Assembly: GCF_003226555.1 (NCBI RefSeq)
Contig: NZ_QKQS01000007.1
Location: forward strand, 67,151-131,150
DNA from: Rhodopseudomonas palustris
GTDB taxonomy: Bacteria; Pseudomonadota; Alphaproteobacteria; Rhizobiales; Xanthobacteraceae
DNA length: 64,000 bases
Reading direction: 5' to 3'
Below the pieces are notes generated by a model, which had not been told where the DNA came from, searched no databases, and worked only from the letters and a program-made list of their open reading frames with translations. Every line of letters begins with the position of its first letter. Within the stretch, counting starts at the first letter, position 1. The translations under genes and the position numbers were made by a program. This document shows, piece after piece, positions 52,063 to 62,221 of the stretch.

Positions 52063-52440
52063 GTGACAGAGATCGATCACCGCGCCGAACTCGATCGCCA
52101 TCTGCAATGGTTCGAGTCCAAGCTGCCGCCGCGGCCGGCACATTTTGTCGGCTGGCTGCGGCGGCCATCGTCGAAATACGTCCGGCTCCCTCTCGGCGTG
52201 GCGCTGGTCGGCGGCGGAATGCTCAGCTTCCTGCCGGTTCTCGGCTTGTGGATGCTGCCGCTCGGGATGGTGCTGATCGCGCAGGATGTGCCGGCGCTGG
52301 AGAGGCCGACCGCGCGAGCGTTGAACTGGGTCGAACGAAAATGGCTGGCGCGGCAAAGGGCGCGCGGCGTCGAGACCACGGCCTTCGTTCCGCATCAGCC
52401 CCCTGCGTCTGCCGATTCGTCGGCAAAGCCCGCCGCATAG
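52063..52440 (+). CDS. Hypothetical membrane protein
   Basis: 125 residues. An amphipathic N-terminus (MTEIDHRAELDRHLQWFESK) is followed by one or two hydrophobic segments (RLPLGVALVGGGMLSFLPVL, GLWMLPLGMVLIAQDVPALE) and a conserved-looking RPTARALNWVERKWLARQ. The GTG start at 52063 follows AAGGAGAGCTTC. Looks like the short PGPG-type helical-hairpin family seen in many Rhizobiales; no function known to me. Confidence 0.65.
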   Translation: MTEIDHRAELDRHLQWFESKLPPRPAHFVGWLRRPSSKYVRLPLGVALVGGGMLSFLPVLGLWMLPLGMVLIAQDVPALERPTARALNWVERKWLARQRARGVETTAFVPHQPPASADSSAKPAA

Positions 52441-52661
52441 TCCTACATATCAACGATCAGACCCGATTTGCTTCGACTCGAAAACCGCCGTCACGACTCA
52501 ATCTGCGTCCTTGATGAGCGTGCGCGAAGGAGCTCCTGTGACTCGAAAGCACGATCGCCGCTACAATCTTGCCAGGCAATGATGATTGCTCGCAATTTTA
52601 TCTTTCACGAATCAGCGAGCTGATTCACCTTCGCCGCGAAGGTCAATCGGGAGGCCAGCGT

Positions 52662-53336
52662 ATGAACGTCATCGTTTTTGCTTCGCGTAAAGGCGGCTCG
52701 GGAAAAAGTACCCTGACCGCTCACTTGGCTGCACAGGTTCACAAAGCATCGCGTCCTTGCCTGCTGATCGATGCCGATCCGCAGGGCTCGCTGACGCTGT
52801 GGCACAAACTGCGTGGTACGAATGAGCCGCCGCTGCGCACCGCGACGCGCTCGGTGAGCGACATCGTCGCTGCCGCCAAGCGCGATGGGGTGGAGTGGGT
52901 GTTCGTCGACACGCCGCCGAATCTGTCCGCCGTCGTCGATGATGCGATCCGCAACGCCACGATGGTGATCATTCCGGCGCGGCCCGGTGTGTTCGACGTC
53001 AATGCGGTTCAGGATACGATCCAGACTTGCCGCTCGCATCGAAAGCCCTACGCGGTCGTGCTCAACGGCGCGCCGGCGCTGCGTGACGAAGTCGAAAGCC
53101 GCATCGTCACCATCGCGCGCGATGCGCTTGCCAAGTTCAAGGCCCCGGTCTGGGGCGGTCAGATCACCAACCGCGCCGACCTTCTGATGGCGCTGGGCGA
53201 AGGGCAGGGCGCGCGCGAATACGCCGCCGAAGGCCGTGCGGCCTACGAGGTCAACCGGCTGTGGGCGGCGATCGAACGGTCGGTGAAGGCGATCCGCGGG
53301 GCCGGCAATTCCGGCATGCACAAACAGGCGGCCTGA
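52662..53336 (+). CDS. ParA/MinD family ATPase, orphan
   Basis: 224 residues. Deviant Walker A RKGGSGKSTLTAHLAAQV at 8-25, LLIDADPQGSLTLWHKLRGT, Walker B-like VFVDTPPNLSAVVDD, and VVLNGAPALRDEV. The signature lysine of ParA is present. No parB is adjacent; short orphan ParA proteins of this type can position cellular cargos such as chemoreceptors or storage granules. GGGAGG seven bases upstream supports ATG 52662. Ends with a terminator. Confidence 0.85.
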   Translation: MNVIVFASRKGGSGKSTLTAHLAAQVHKASRPCLLIDADPQGSLTLWHKLRGTNEPPLRTATRSVSDIVAAAKRDGVEWVFVDTPPNLSAVVDDAIRNATMVIIPARPGVFDVNAVQDTIQTCRSHRKPYAVVLNGAPALRDEVESRIVTIARDALAKFKAPVWGGQITNRADLLMALGEGQGAREYAAEGRAAYEVNRLWAAIERSVKAIRGAGNSGMHKQAA

Positions 53337-53358
53337 CCGCCGCGAACGATCACCTGAG

Positions 53359-53383
53359 CGCGCGGCCTTCCGCGCGTTTTTTC
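53359..53383 (+). terminator. Rho-independent terminator after the parA-like gene
   Basis: CGCGCGG-CCTT-CCGCGCG followed by six Ts. Confidence 0.85.
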
Positions 53384-53445
53384 ATGGCGTTTTTCATGCC
53401 GGTCTGCGGCTGATCGCCGCTCAATCGGCGAATGATCGTCGCGCA

Positions 53446-53475
53446 GAAAAAAACCGGGCCCATAAAGAGCCCGGT
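53446..53475 (-). terminator. Rho-independent terminator of the lsrB-like gene
   Basis: Read leftward: ACCGGGC / GCCCGGT stem, loop TCTTTATGG, then seven Ts. Confidence 0.75.
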
Positions 53476-53665
53476 CTAAGGTCTTTTGGCCTGATAGGCC
53501 GACACAATCACCTTCCAAGAGGGATAACTGAGCCGCCGCGCCACTGGAGGAGGGGGACTTCTGAGTAGCGCGACCACTCAGCATAGGGGTAATTTGATCC
53601 GCGATCGGGCCGCCCGACAAGCGGGGCCCCCGCATGTCAGACATGCGAAGCCCCGGGGTGGCAAA

Positions 53666-54589
53666 TCAGCCCGGCCAGCGCTGCGCCTTGTTGACGACGA
53701 AGTCGCGGAACACCTGCACGCGCGCCACCGTCTTCAGTTCCTCCGGATAGACGAAGTAGGTGTCGAGCTGGATCGAGTCTTCTTCGCCGAACAACTGCAC
53801 CAAGCGGTTGGTGTCCTCGATCAGATAATCGGGCAGTGCGGCGATGCCGAGGCCCTGCTGACAGGCGCGCACCAGGCCGAGGATATTGTTGACCTTGAAG
53901 TACGGCTCGCGCGGTGCAACGCCATTGCGGCCGGCCTCGATCAGCCAACTTCGGTTCTGCAGATGCGGCGGCACCTGGCTGTCGCTCAGCATGATCAGGC
54001 GGTGTTCGTCGAGCTCCTCCAGCGTCCGCGGCGTGCCGAAATTCTTGATGTATTCCGGCGAGCAATAGGCGTGGAAGCCGATCGAGAACAGCTTGCGCTG
54101 GATCAGGTCGGGCTGGGTCGGCTTGCGGGTGCGGATCGCGACGTCGGCCTCGCGCATCGACAGGTCGAGTTCTTCGTCGGTGACGATCAGCGAAATCCGG
54201 ATCTCCGGATACAGCGCGGTGAACTCGCCGAGCCGCGGCACCAGCCAATGAATGCCGAGCCCCGGCGTGGTGGTGACCTTGAGATCGCCGCTCGGCCGCT
54301 CGCGGCTGTCGGTCAGCTTGGCGCGTGCCGCCTGCAGCTGCATGAAGACGTCATGCGCTGTGCGGAATAGCAGGTCGCCCTGTTCGGTAAGGATCAGGCC
54401 GCGGGCGTGGCGGTGAAACAGCGAGACCGAAAGCTCCTGCTCCAGCGCGCTGACCTGGCGCGAAACCGCCGACTGCGACAGCCCAAGCTGCTCGCCGGCA
54501 TGAGTGAAACTCCCCGCTTCCGCAGCGGCGTGGAAGACCTTCAGCTTATCCCAGTCCATATCGGTGAACCCGTCGCGGTGTCGCGCCAT
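53666..54589 (-). CDS. lsrB: LysR family regulator, LsrB/VtlR-like
   Basis: 307 residues. Winged helix DWDKLKVFHAAAEAGSFTHA, GEQLGLSQSAVSRQVSALEQ at the N-terminus; substrate domain with LKVTTTPGLGIHWLVPRLGE and CQQGLGIAALPDYLIEDTNR. The extended N-terminus and position directly after trxB match LsrB of Rhizobiales, which controls oxidative-stress and cell-surface genes. Start could be ATG 54589 or 54559; I keep the longer one. Seven bases separate it from trxB, so they are one operon. Confidence 0.82.
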   Translation of the reverse strand: MARHRDGFTDMDWDKLKVFHAAAEAGSFTHAGEQLGLSQSAVSRQVSALEQELSVSLFHRHARGLILTEQGDLLFRTAHDVFMQLQAARAKLTDSRERPSGDLKVTTTPGLGIHWLVPRLGEFTALYPEIRISLIVTDEELDLSMREADVAIRTRKPTQPDLIQRKLFSIGFHAYCSPEYIKNFGTPRTLEELDEHRLIMLSDSQVPPHLQNRSWLIEAGRNGVAPREPYFKVNNILGLVRACQQGLGIAALPDYLIEDTNRLVQLFGEEDSIQLDTYFVYPEELKTVARVQVFRDFVVNKAQRWPG

Positions 54590-54596
54590 CAGAGAG

Positions 54597-55562
54597 TCAT
54601 TCGGCCGCTTGGCGGTCGCCGGCGCGCAGCGCCAGGAAGCGTTCGGCTTCGAGGGCCGCCATGCAGCCCATTCCGGCTGCAGTGACGGCTTGGCGGTAGG
54701 TTTCGTCGGCGACATCGCCGGCAGCGAATACGCCGGGCACCGAGGTTGCGGTCGAATTCGCCGCCACCTCGACATAACCGGACGATTTCAGTTTGATCTG
54801 ATCTTTGAACAGCTCGGTCGCCGGCGCGTGGCCGATCGCGATGAATACGCCGTCGGCTTTGACTTCGCTGGCCGTGCCGCTCTTGACGTTCTTCAACCGG
54901 ACGTGAGTGACCTTGGTCGGGTTGTCGGCGCCGCAGATCTCATCGACCGCGACGTCCCAGATCACTTTGATCTTCGGATGCTTGAACAGCCGGTCCTGCA
55001 GGATGCGTTCGGCGCGGAAGTGATCGCGCCGGTGCACGATCGTCACGCTGGAAGCAAAATTGGTCAGGAACAGCGCTTCCTCGACCGCGGTGTTGCCGCC
55101 GCCGACCACCACGACATCCTTGCCGCGATAGAAGAAGCCGTCGCATGTCGCGCAGGCCGAGACGCCGAAGCCCTTGTAGGTCTGCTCAGACGGAATGCCC
55201 AGCCAGCGCGCCTGGGCGCCGGTGGCGAGAATGAGGGTGTCGGCGAGATAGACGTCGCCGCTGTCGCAGGTCAGCCGGAACGGCTGTTGGCTGAGGTCGA
55301 GGTCGACCACCAGGTCGGTCTTGATCCTCGTGCCGACGTGGAGCGCCTGCTTCTCCATCTGTTCCATCAGCCATGGGCCTTGGATCACATCGGCGAAGCC
55401 GGGGTAGTTTTCGACGTCGGTGGTGATGGTGAGCTGACCGCCGGGCTGCATGCCCTGGATCAGGATCGGCTCCAGCATCGCGCGTGCGGCATAGATCGCG
55501 GCGGTGTAACCGGCTGGCCCGGATCCGATGATCACGACCTTGGCTTGAACCGGACTCGGCAT
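54597..55562 (-). CDS. trxB: Thioredoxin-disulfide reductase
   Basis: 321 residues. FAD motif VIIGSGPAGYTAAIYAARAM at the start, NADPH motif VVVVGGGNTAVEEALFLTNF, redox-active CATC at 137-140 (GVSACATCDGFFYRGKDV) and the C-terminal FAAGDVADETYRQAVTAAG. It reduces thioredoxin with NADPH. First gene of the trxB-lsrB operon. Confidence 0.97.
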   Translation of the reverse strand: MPSPVQAKVVIIGSGPAGYTAAIYAARAMLEPILIQGMQPGGQLTITTDVENYPGFADVIQGPWLMEQMEKQALHVGTRIKTDLVVDLDLSQQPFRLTCDSGDVYLADTLILATGAQARWLGIPSEQTYKGFGVSACATCDGFFYRGKDVVVVGGGNTAVEEALFLTNFASSVTIVHRRDHFRAERILQDRLFKHPKIKVIWDVAVDEICGADNPTKVTHVRLKNVKSGTASEVKADGVFIAIGHAPATELFKDQIKLKSSGYVEVAANSTATSVPGVFAAGDVADETYRQAVTAAGMGCMAALEAERFLALRAGDRQAAE

Positions 55563-55818
55563 AAATCAGTCCCCGAAACTGAGGGCGGCGCGACGCAAGG
55601 GCAGACCTGGCTGGGGCATCGCCAATGGGCGGAAGATCAGACAGAAGTCTATGTTATTTGGTGAGCTATGCAAGTTTTGCAATACCTCCGTGCAGGATTT
55701 CCCACCAGGATTGGAAAACGAGTTGTGAGCATCGCGAAATAAAATTACCCAAATTCCGCGAGGTACGCTAAGAGAAGCTGTTTCTAAGCCGAATCCGCCT
55801 TGCGGGAATAGCACCAGC

Positions 55819-56301
55819 GTGACCAAGAGCCTCGACCAGATCGATCTCAAGATCCTGCAGGAAATCCAGGACGACGGTCGAATCACCAATGTCGAACTGG
55901 CCAAACGGGTGGGGATCTCCCCGCCGCCCTGTCTTCGCCGGGTCAGGACGCTGGAAGAGGAAGGCTACATCCAAGGCTATCGCGGCTTGCTCGATCCGGC
56001 CCATCTCGGCTTCGATGTCACCGTGTTCGCTTCGGTGCATCTGTCGAGCCAGGCGGAGGCCGATCTGCGCGGCTTCGAGGAGTTCGTCCGCAAGGAGCCG
56101 CTGGTTCGGGAGTGCTGGATGCTCTCGGGCGAGGTCGACTTCATCCTGAAATGCGTTGCGCCGGATATGGCGACCTTCCAGAATTTCGTCGCGCACCTGA
56201 CGGCGGCGCCCCATGTCCGCAATGTCCGCACCTCGCTGGTGCTGCGAAACTCGAAATACGCAGCCGCGGTGCCGCTGGAATTGAAGTCGGCGACGACCTG
56301 A
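55819..56301 (+). CDS. Lrp/AsnC family transcriptional regulator
   Basis: 160 residues. Helix-turn-helix DLKILQEIQDDGRITNVELA, KRVGISPPPCLRRVRTLEEE, GYIQGYRGLLDPAHLGFDV, then an effector domain with SGEVDFILKCVAPDMATFQN. GTG 55819 is the start, opposite trxB across 256 bp. Target unknown. Confidence 0.93.
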   Translation: MTKSLDQIDLKILQEIQDDGRITNVELAKRVGISPPPCLRRVRTLEEEGYIQGYRGLLDPAHLGFDVTVFASVHLSSQAEADLRGFEEFVRKEPLVRECWMLSGEVDFILKCVAPDMATFQNFVAHLTAAPHVRNVRTSLVLRNSKYAAAVPLELKSATT

Positions 56302-56317
56302 CGTCGTCGCCGATTGC

Positions 56318-56716
56318 TCAACGTGACCGTCCCAGCACGCGGTCGAGGCTGATCGGGCCGCCGCCAGAGGTGGCCAAATATAGGCAGGTGAAGCACAGCG
56401 CGATCGCCAGCGAGCCGCCGTTCAGCACCGGATACAAACCCTTCGGATAGTGCCCGATGAAATAGGCAAACGCCATTTCGCCGGACAGGATGAAGGCGAC
56501 CGGGCGGGTCAGCAATCCGAGCATCAGCAGGGCGCCGAGGATCAGCTCGAGACTGCCGGCGGCGCCATGGAGCGAGAACAGCTCGACCTTGGCGAACATT
56601 GGCACCGGCGGAAACTTGAACAGCTTGGCGACGCCGTAGTGGAACAGCACGAGGCCGGTGACGAAGCGGAGCAGGCTGAGGGCCAGCGGCTGCCATCGCG
56701 CGAACAGTTGGTCCAT
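56318..56716 (-). CDS. DoxX family membrane protein
   Basis: 132 residues, four helices. LSLLRFVTGLVLFHYGVAKL, FSLHGAAGSLELILGALLML, LTRPVAFILSGEMAFAYFIG and GGSLAIALCFTCLYLATSGG follow the DoxX pattern. Members act as small quinone-linked or unknown membrane proteins. ATG 56716 (MDQLFARWQ) chosen over the upstream frame. Confidence 0.88.
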   Translation of the reverse strand: MDQLFARWQPLALSLLRFVTGLVLFHYGVAKLFKFPPVPMFAKVELFSLHGAAGSLELILGALLMLGLLTRPVAFILSGEMAFAYFIGHYPKGLYPVLNGGSLAIALCFTCLYLATSGGGPISLDRVLGRSR

Positions 56717-56838
56717 GAACGGTCCTGTCTCAAGGTGGGGCCCAGCGACCGCCACAAGCTGCCGCCGGTAGCGAGAGAGTGCAGGAAGTCAGAACGAGCA
56801 GCGACTGAAATCGCCGTGAGCGGGAGCGTTCAGGCAAC

Positions 56839-56870
56839 AAAAAAGCCGCACTTCGCGCGCGGCTTTTTCG
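56839..56870 (-). terminator. Rho-independent terminator of greA
   Basis: Read leftward: AAAAAGCCGC / GCGGCTTTTT stem with loop GCGCGAAGT, then more Ts. Confidence 0.88.
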
Positions 56871-56891
56871 TTGGCGTTCAGGCGCGGGAAA

Positions 56892-57368
56892 TCAGCGCCA
56901 CTCGACCTTTTCGATCTCATAGGCCTTGGCGCCGCCCGGAGCGACCACCTCGACCGAGGAGCCCGCTTTCTTGCCGATCAGCGCCCGCGCTAGCGGCGAG
57001 GTGATCGAGATCTTGCCCTTCTTGGCGTCGGCTTCGGCCTCACCGACGATCTGCCACACCGCCTTCTTCTCGGTGTCCTCGTCGATCAGGGTGACAGTCG
57101 CGCCGAACTTGACGGTGTCGCCCGACAGCTTGCTGACGTCGATGATGTCCGCGCGCGCCAGCTTGTCCTCGAGTTCGTTGATCCGGCCTTCGTTGTGGGA
57201 CTGCTCCTCCTTGGCGGCGTGATACTCGGCGTTTTCCGAGAGATCGCCATGGGAGCGTGCTTCGGCGATATGCTCGATGATGCGCGGACGATCCACCGAC
57301 TGGCGATGCTTCAACTCGTCCGAAAGTGCGGCGTACCCGCCCGCAGTCATCGGTATCTTTTCGACCAT
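56892..57368 (-). CDS. greA: Transcription elongation factor GreA
   Basis: 158 residues. [40 protein letters not shown] (acidic tip of the coiled coil, DLSEN), [20 protein letters not shown] and the C-terminal [20 protein letters not shown]. Rescues backtracked RNA polymerase. ATG 57368 gives the usual length. It follows carB on the same strand by 223 bp and has its own terminator. Confidence 0.96.
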   Translation of the reverse strand: MVEKIPMTAGGYAALSDELKHRQSVDRPRIIEHIAEARSHGDLSENAEYHAAKEEQSHNEGRINELEDKLARADIIDVSKLSGDTVKFGATVTLIDEDTEKKAVWQIVGEAEADAKKGKISITSPLARALIGKKAGSSVEVVAPGGAKAYEIEKVEWR

Positions 57369-57591
57369 CGTCTCTTCATCCTTCAAGAATACGTTGCGGA
57401 CCGCCGAACTCTGCTCGTTCGCAACGTGGTCAGCAGTTAACGGCGGTGCCGCGCCTGTGCGGCGTCTGGAGTCGGCTCAAAACGGCACCACAACTGTCCG
57501 GCAAATGCCGGAGAGAACATTTCCAATGCGGACGGGTTCCCCGGCCTGAGGGCCTGTCAGTCGATAGCCGGCCGCGCGGGCCGGGCGACGA

Positions 57592-60500
57592 TCAGCTTTC
57601 GGAAAAGTAGCTCTGCAGGGTCCGGACCTCAAGGTCCCCATCCAAATAGGCCCGGATGCCCTTTGCGGCTGCGACCGCGCCCGAAAGAGTGGTGTAATAG
57701 GGAACTTTATGCAAGAGGGCAGCGCGCCGCAGCGATCTGCTGTCGGCCAGCGCCTGCGGTCCCTCGGTGGTGTTGAACACCAGTTGCACTTCGCCGTTCA
57801 TGATGGCGTCGACGATATGCGGCCGGCCTTCCAGCACCTTGTTGATCTTCTCCGCCGGCACGCCATGGTCCGACAGATAGCGCTGGGTGCCGGAGGTGGC
57901 GATCACCTTGAAGCCGACCGAGTGCAGGAGTTTCACGGCGTCGACGATCCGTGCCTTGTCGCTTTCGCGCACCGACACGAACACGGTGCCTTTGCGCGGC
58001 ACGCGGGTGCCGCCGCCGAGCTGGCTCTTGGCGAAAGCGATCTCGAACGAACGATCGATGCCCATGACCTCGCCGGTCGAGCGCATTTCCGGGCCGAGCA
58101 CGGTGTCGACGCCGGGGAAGCGGGCGAACGGGAACACTGATTCCTTGACGCCGACATGGTCGAGGTCGCGCTTGGTCAGGCCGAGATCAGCGATCTTCTC
58201 GCCGGCCATGATTCGCGCCGCGAGCTTGGCCACCGGCATGCCGATCACCTTGGCGACGAACGGCACGGTGCGGGACGCCCGCGGATTGACTTCGAGCACG
58301 TAGATCTCGCCGTCCTTGATCGCGTACTGCACGTTCATCAGGCCGACGACGTCGAGGCCGAGCGCCAGTTCGCGGGTCTGGCGTTCCAGCTCCGCGATGG
58401 TCTCCGCGCTGAGCGAGTGCGGCGGCAGCGAGCAGGCCGAATCGCCGGAGTGAATGCCGGCCTCTTCGATGTGCTCCATGATGCCGACGATGAAGGTGTC
58501 CTTGCCGTCCGACAGGCAGTCGACGTCGACCTCCGTGGCGTCCGACAGATAGCGGTCGAACAGCAGCGGATTGGTGCCGAGCACGGTGTTGATCTGCCCG
58601 GTCTTGTCGTTCGGATAGCGCGCCTTGACGTCGCCCGGCACCAGCTCGGGCAGGGTGCCGAGCAGGTAGTCGCTGAGCTGATTCTCCTCGCGGATGATCT
58701 GCATCGCGCGGCCGCCCAGCACGTAAGACGGGCGCACCACCAGCGGCAGGCCGAGTTCGGCCGCGACCAGCCGGGCCTGCTCGACAGAATAGGCGATGCC
58801 GTTCTTCGGCTGTTTCAGCCGCAGCTTGTCGAGGATGCGCTTGAACCGATCGCGATCCTCGGCGAGGTCGATCGCGTCCGGCGAGGTGCCGAGGATCGGC
58901 ACGTCGGCGGCTTCCAGCGCGCGCGCCAGCTTCAGCGGCGTCTGACCGCCGAACTGCACGATCACGCCCTTCAGGCTGCCTTTGCTGCGTTCGGTATCGA
59001 TGATCTCGAGCACGTCTTCGGCGGTCAGCGGCTCGAAATACAACCGGTCGGCGGTGTCGTAGTCGGTCGACACCGTTTCCGGGTTGCAGTTGACCATGAT
59101 CGATTCATAGCCGGCGTCGTGCAGCGCGAAGCAGGCGTGGCAGCAGCAATAGTCGAACTCGATTCCCTGGCCGATCCGGTTCGGACCGCCGCCGAGGATG
59201 ATCACCTTCTGCTTGTCCGACGGCTGGCTTTCATCCGACGCCGGGCCGGCGAACGGTGTCTCGTAAGTCGAGTACATGTAGGCCGTCGGCGAGGCGAACT
59301 CCGCCGCACAGGTGTCGATCCGCTTGAACACCGGGCGGACGCCGAGCGCGCGCCGCTTGGCCTTGACCTCGGCTTCGGTGGTGTCGGCGAGCACGGCGAG
59401 GCGGGCGTCGGAGAAGCCCATCATCTTCAGGCTGCGCATGCCGAACGCATGATCCGGCAGGCCAGCGTCGCGGACTCGGGCTTCCATGTCGACGATGCCG
59501 CGGAGCTGCGCCAGGAACCAGGGATCGATCTTGCAGGAGTTGAAGATCTCCTCGTCGGACCAGCCGAGCCGCATCGCCTGCGCGACCTGCAGCAGCCGGC
59601 TCGGCGTCGGGGTGCCGAGCGCGGCGCGAATAGCGTTCTTGTCGTCGCCGCGGCCCAAACCGTCGATCTCGATCTCGTCGAGGCCGGTGAGGCCGCTTTC
59701 GAGTCCGCGCAACGCCTTTTGCAGGCTTTCCTGGAAGGTCCGGCCGATCGCCATGACCTCGCCGACCGACTTCATCGCGGTGGTGAGCGTCGGCGAAGCG
59801 CCCGGGAATTTCTCGAAGGCGAACCGCGGAATCTTGGTGACGACATAGTCGATCGTCGGTTCGAACGACGCCGGGGTGGCGCCGCCGGTGATGTCGTTGG
59901 CGATCTCGTCGAGCGAGTAGCCGACCGCCAGCTTCGCCGCGACCTTGGCGATCGGGAAGCCGGTGGCCTTCGAGGCCAGCGCCGACGAGCGCGACACCCG
60001 CGGGTTCATTTCGATCACGACCAACCGGCCGTCGGCCGGGTTGACGGCGAACTGCACATTCGAGCCGCCGGTCTCGACCCCGATCTCGCGCAGCACCGCC
60101 AGCGAGGCGTCGCGCATAATCTGGTATTCTTTGTCGGTCAGCGTCAGCGCCGGCGCCACGGTGATCGAATCGCCGGTGTGCACGCCCATCGGATCGAGGT
60201 TCTCGATCGAGCAGACGATGATGCAGTTGTCGTGCTTATCGCGCACGACCTCCATCTCGTACTCCTTCCAGCCGAGGATCGATTCTTCGATCAGCACCTC
60301 GTTGGTCGGGGAGGCGTCGATGCCGCGTTCGACGATCTCGATGAACTCGGCCTTGGTGTAGGCGATGCCGCCGCCGGTGCCGCCCATCGTGAACGACGGC
60401 CGGATCAGCGCCGGAAAACCGATCTCGTCGAGCGCGCGCAGCGCGTCGGGCAGGGTTTTGACCTGGCGGGAGTTCGGCGTTTCGAGGCCGATCTTGGTCA

Positions 60501-60921
60501 TCGCGGTGCGGAACCGCTCGCGGTCCTCGGCCTTGTCGATCGCGTCGGCGGTGGCGCCGATCATCTCGACGTCGAACTTCTCCAGCGTGCCGAGCTTGCG
60601 CAAGGACAGCGCGCAGTTCAGCGCGGTCTGGCCACCCATCGTCGGCAGCAGCGCGAAGCCGCCGGGAATGACGTAGCGCTCCTTCTCGATGATCTTGGCG
60701 ACGATCTCGGGGGTGATCGGCTCGATATAGGTCGCGTCCGCCAATTCCGGATCGGTCATGATCGTCGCCGGATTGGAATTGACCAGGACGACCCGATAGC
60801 CCTCCTGCTTCAGCGCCTTGACCGCCTGCGTGCCGGAATAGTCGAATTCGCAAGCCTGGCCGATCACGATAGGACCGGCCCCGATGATGAGGATGGTGGA
60901 GATGTCGGTTCGTTTGGGCAT
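57592..60921 (-). CDS. carB: Carbamoyl-phosphate synthase large subunit
   Basis: 1109 residues. Two homologous ATP-grasp halves: [20 protein letters not shown] and [20 protein letters not shown] start the two; [20 protein letters not shown] and [20 protein letters not shown] are the ATP-binding loops; [20 protein letters not shown] and [20 protein letters not shown] the metal sites. The C-terminal MGS-like allosteric domain ([20 protein letters not shown] onward) is intact. Makes carbamoyl phosphate for arginine and pyrimidines together with CarA, which is not in the window. Start ATG 60921 (a TTG lies one codon upstream). Confidence 0.97.
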   Translation of the reverse strand: MPKRTDISTILIIGAGPIVIGQACEFDYSGTQAVKALKQEGYRVVLVNSNPATIMTDPELADATYIEPITPEIVAKIIEKERYVIPGGFALLPTMGGQTALNCALSLRKLGTLEKFDVEMIGATADAIDKAEDRERFRTAMTKIGLETPNSRQVKTLPDALRALDEIGFPALIRPSFTMGGTGGGIAYTKAEFIEIVERGIDASPTNEVLIEESILGWKEYEMEVVRDKHDNCIIVCSIENLDPMGVHTGDSITVAPALTLTDKEYQIMRDASLAVLREIGVETGGSNVQFAVNPADGRLVVIEMNPRVSRSSALASKATGFPIAKVAAKLAVGYSLDEIANDITGGATPASFEPTIDYVVTKIPRFAFEKFPGASPTLTTAMKSVGEVMAIGRTFQESLQKALRGLESGLTGLDEIEIDGLGRGDDKNAIRAALGTPTPSRLLQVAQAMRLGWSDEEIFNSCKIDPWFLAQLRGIVDMEARVRDAGLPDHAFGMRSLKMMGFSDARLAVLADTTEAEVKAKRRALGVRPVFKRIDTCAAEFASPTAYMYSTYETPFAGPASDESQPSDKQKVIILGGGPNRIGQGIEFDYCCCHACFALHDAGYESIMVNCNPETVSTDYDTADRLYFEPLTAEDVLEIIDTERSKGSLKGVIVQFGGQTPLKLARALEAADVPILGTSPDAIDLAEDRDRFKRILDKLRLKQPKNGIAYSVEQARLVAAELGLPLVVRPSYVLGGRAMQIIREENQLSDYLLGTLPELVPGDVKARYPNDKTGQINTVLGTNPLLFDRYLSDATEVDVDCLSDGKDTFIVGIMEHIEEAGIHSGDSACSLPPHSLSAETIAELERQTRELALGLDVVGLMNVQYAIKDGEIYVLEVNPRASRTVPFVAKVIGMPVAKLAARIMAGEKIADLGLTKRDLDHVGVKESVFPFARFPGVDTVLGPEMRSTGEVMGIDRSFEIAFAKSQLGGGTRVPRKGTVFVSVRESDKARIVDAVKLLHSVGFKVIATSGTQRYLSDHGVPAEKINKVLEGRPHIVDAIMNGEVQLVFNTTEGPQALADSRSLRRAALLHKVPYYTTLSGAVAAAKGIRAYLDGDLEVRTLQSYFSES

Positions 60922-60955
60922 CAAATCTCGCTGACGCGGGCGGAAATCGCGGGCA

Positions 60956-60985
60956 CAAAAAAAGGGCGCGCAGCCGCGCGTCCCT
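60956..60985 (-). terminator. Rho-independent terminator between a tRNA-like gene and carB
   Basis: Read leftward: AGGG-a-CGCGC / GCGCG-CCCT with loop GGCT, then seven Ts. It would end a transcript coming from the tRNA-like gene at 61096-61171, about 110 nt after its CCA. Confidence 0.75.
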
Positions 60986-61095
60986 CAGGTCTTCAAGCGC
61001 CGGGCCGTCCCAGGCGCGCGGGAGGTGTCTTAGACCAGTTTCCCGGGCGGCGAAAGGCCTTCGAGTCGCCCGTCAACCGGCATTTCGGCAGGATC

Positions 61096-61171
61096 TGGAG
61101 GCCCAGCCTGGACTTGAACCAGGAAAAAAGAGCGTTGCACCGCTCCCGCGTTAATCTTCCGCCACCGGGCC
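61096..61171 (-). tRNA. tRNA-Cys-like gene with aberrant anticodon loop and D loop (possible pseudo-tRNA or specialised tRNA-like RNA)
   Basis: Acceptor GGCCCGG/CTGGGCC (one G-U), T arm CCTGG-TTCAAGT-CCAGG, discriminator U73 and encoded CCA are well formed. UGCA in the anticodon region gives GCA (Cys) after U33, and U73 is a cysteine identity base. But the anticodon stem GAGCG/CGCTC closes a six-base loop GUGCAA (or eight bases with a shifted stem), the D loop AAGATTAA lacks G18-G19, and six Us run through the variable region. Such features suggest it does not work as an ordinary tRNA. Confidence 0.6.
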
Positions 61172-61482
61172 GTGCGCATCTTGGCACTTCACGAAGGGGT
61201 GATCCAGTCCGGAGAGCCGCTATCCTTAATGCAATGCAGCCTTCGGGCTTTGGTCATCTAGAATTAGGGCCGGGGGCAGATCGGCGTGCGACGGTTGCGG
61301 TCAGCCCTCTCGGTGCAAAGTCCCGAATTGCCTCGCGTCCGCGACGTTGAACGGCCTCCTGATGGGACAGGCGGCGGTCACGAACTCGTGCTCCGCGCCT
61401 GCGTAACAGCCCGGCCCGAGCTTCGTATCTTGAACGCAACAGCCAGGCCAAAGCCTCGGCCTCAACCTCGCGAGGACAGCTC
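61172..61482. other. Intergenic region, 311 bp
   Basis: Separates the tRNA-like gene (leftward) and msrA (rightward) and should hold both promoters. I see no other gene. Confidence 0.5.
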
Positions 61483-62193
61483 ATGCGCGCTCCATTTGGT
61501 CGTCTTGCTCTCTGCGCCGCCGCCGTTGGGCTGCTGGCGTGGTCCGCACTCGGACCGTCCCGTGCGGCCGAGGCGCCGGTGGTGATTCCGCCGCCGCAAC
61601 TCGACGCCAAGGAGGCCGGTGGCATTCAGACCGCGGTGTTCGCCGGCGGCTGCTTCTGGGGCGTGCAGGGCGTGTTCCAGCATACGGCCGGCGTGGTGAA
61701 TGCGTTGTCGGGCTATGCGGGCGGCAGCAAGGCGAGCGCGAGCTACCCGCTGGTGTCGACCGGCACCACCGGCCACGCCGAGGCGGTCGAGGTGAAATAC
61801 GATCCGAAGCGGGTTTCCTATGGCAAGCTGCTGCAGATCTACTTCTCGGTCGCGCACGATCCGACCCAGCTCGATCGCCAGGGCCCAGACACCGGGCCGC
61901 AATATCGCTCGGCGATCTTCACCACCAGCGACGAGCAGAAGCGCATCGCCGATGCCTACATCGCGCAGCTCGACGCCGCCAAGGTGTTCGGCGCGCCGAT
62001 CGTCACCAAGGTCGGCCCGCTGAAGGGCTTCTATGCCGCCGAAGCCTATCACCAGGACTACCTGACGCTGCATCCCAATCAGCCCTATATTGCGTACAAC
62101 GACCTGCCGAAGATCGAGGCGCTGAAGAAGCTGTTTCCGACCGAGTACCTCGACAAGCCGACGCTGGTGAGCAGCGCCAAGGCGACCAACTGA
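61483..62193 (+). CDS. msrA: Peptide-methionine (S)-S-oxide reductase, exported
   Basis: 236 residues. Signal peptide [20 protein letters not shown], cleavage near RAAE. Catalytic motif GGCFWG with C57; [32 protein letters not shown] and HQDYL are standard MsrA. The leader predicts a periplasmic enzyme. Followed by msrB after 28 bp. Confidence 0.93.
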   Translation: MRAPFGRLALCAAAVGLLAWSALGPSRAAEAPVVIPPPQLDAKEAGGIQTAVFAGGCFWGVQGVFQHTAGVVNALSGYAGGSKASASYPLVSTGTTGHAEAVEVKYDPKRVSYGKLLQIYFSVAHDPTQLDRQGPDTGPQYRSAIFTTSDEQKRIADAYIAQLDAAKVFGAPIVTKVGPLKGFYAAEAYHQDYLTLHPNQPYIAYNDLPKIEALKKLFPTEYLDKPTLVSSAKATN

Positions 62194-62221
62194 CGGTGGG
62201 CTCGACGGTTCAGGAGGAACG

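Larger units (their letters stand above)
53337..53665. other. Convergent intergenic region
   Basis: About 330 bp between two converging genes, holding one terminator for each strand. The rest shows no gene. Confidence 0.6.

Noticed and set aside
58156..61350. 1064-residue open frame on the + strand opposite carB
   Set aside because: It is the antisense shadow of carB: His/Arg/Asp/Gly-rich with no domain, and it also runs through the tRNA-like gene.
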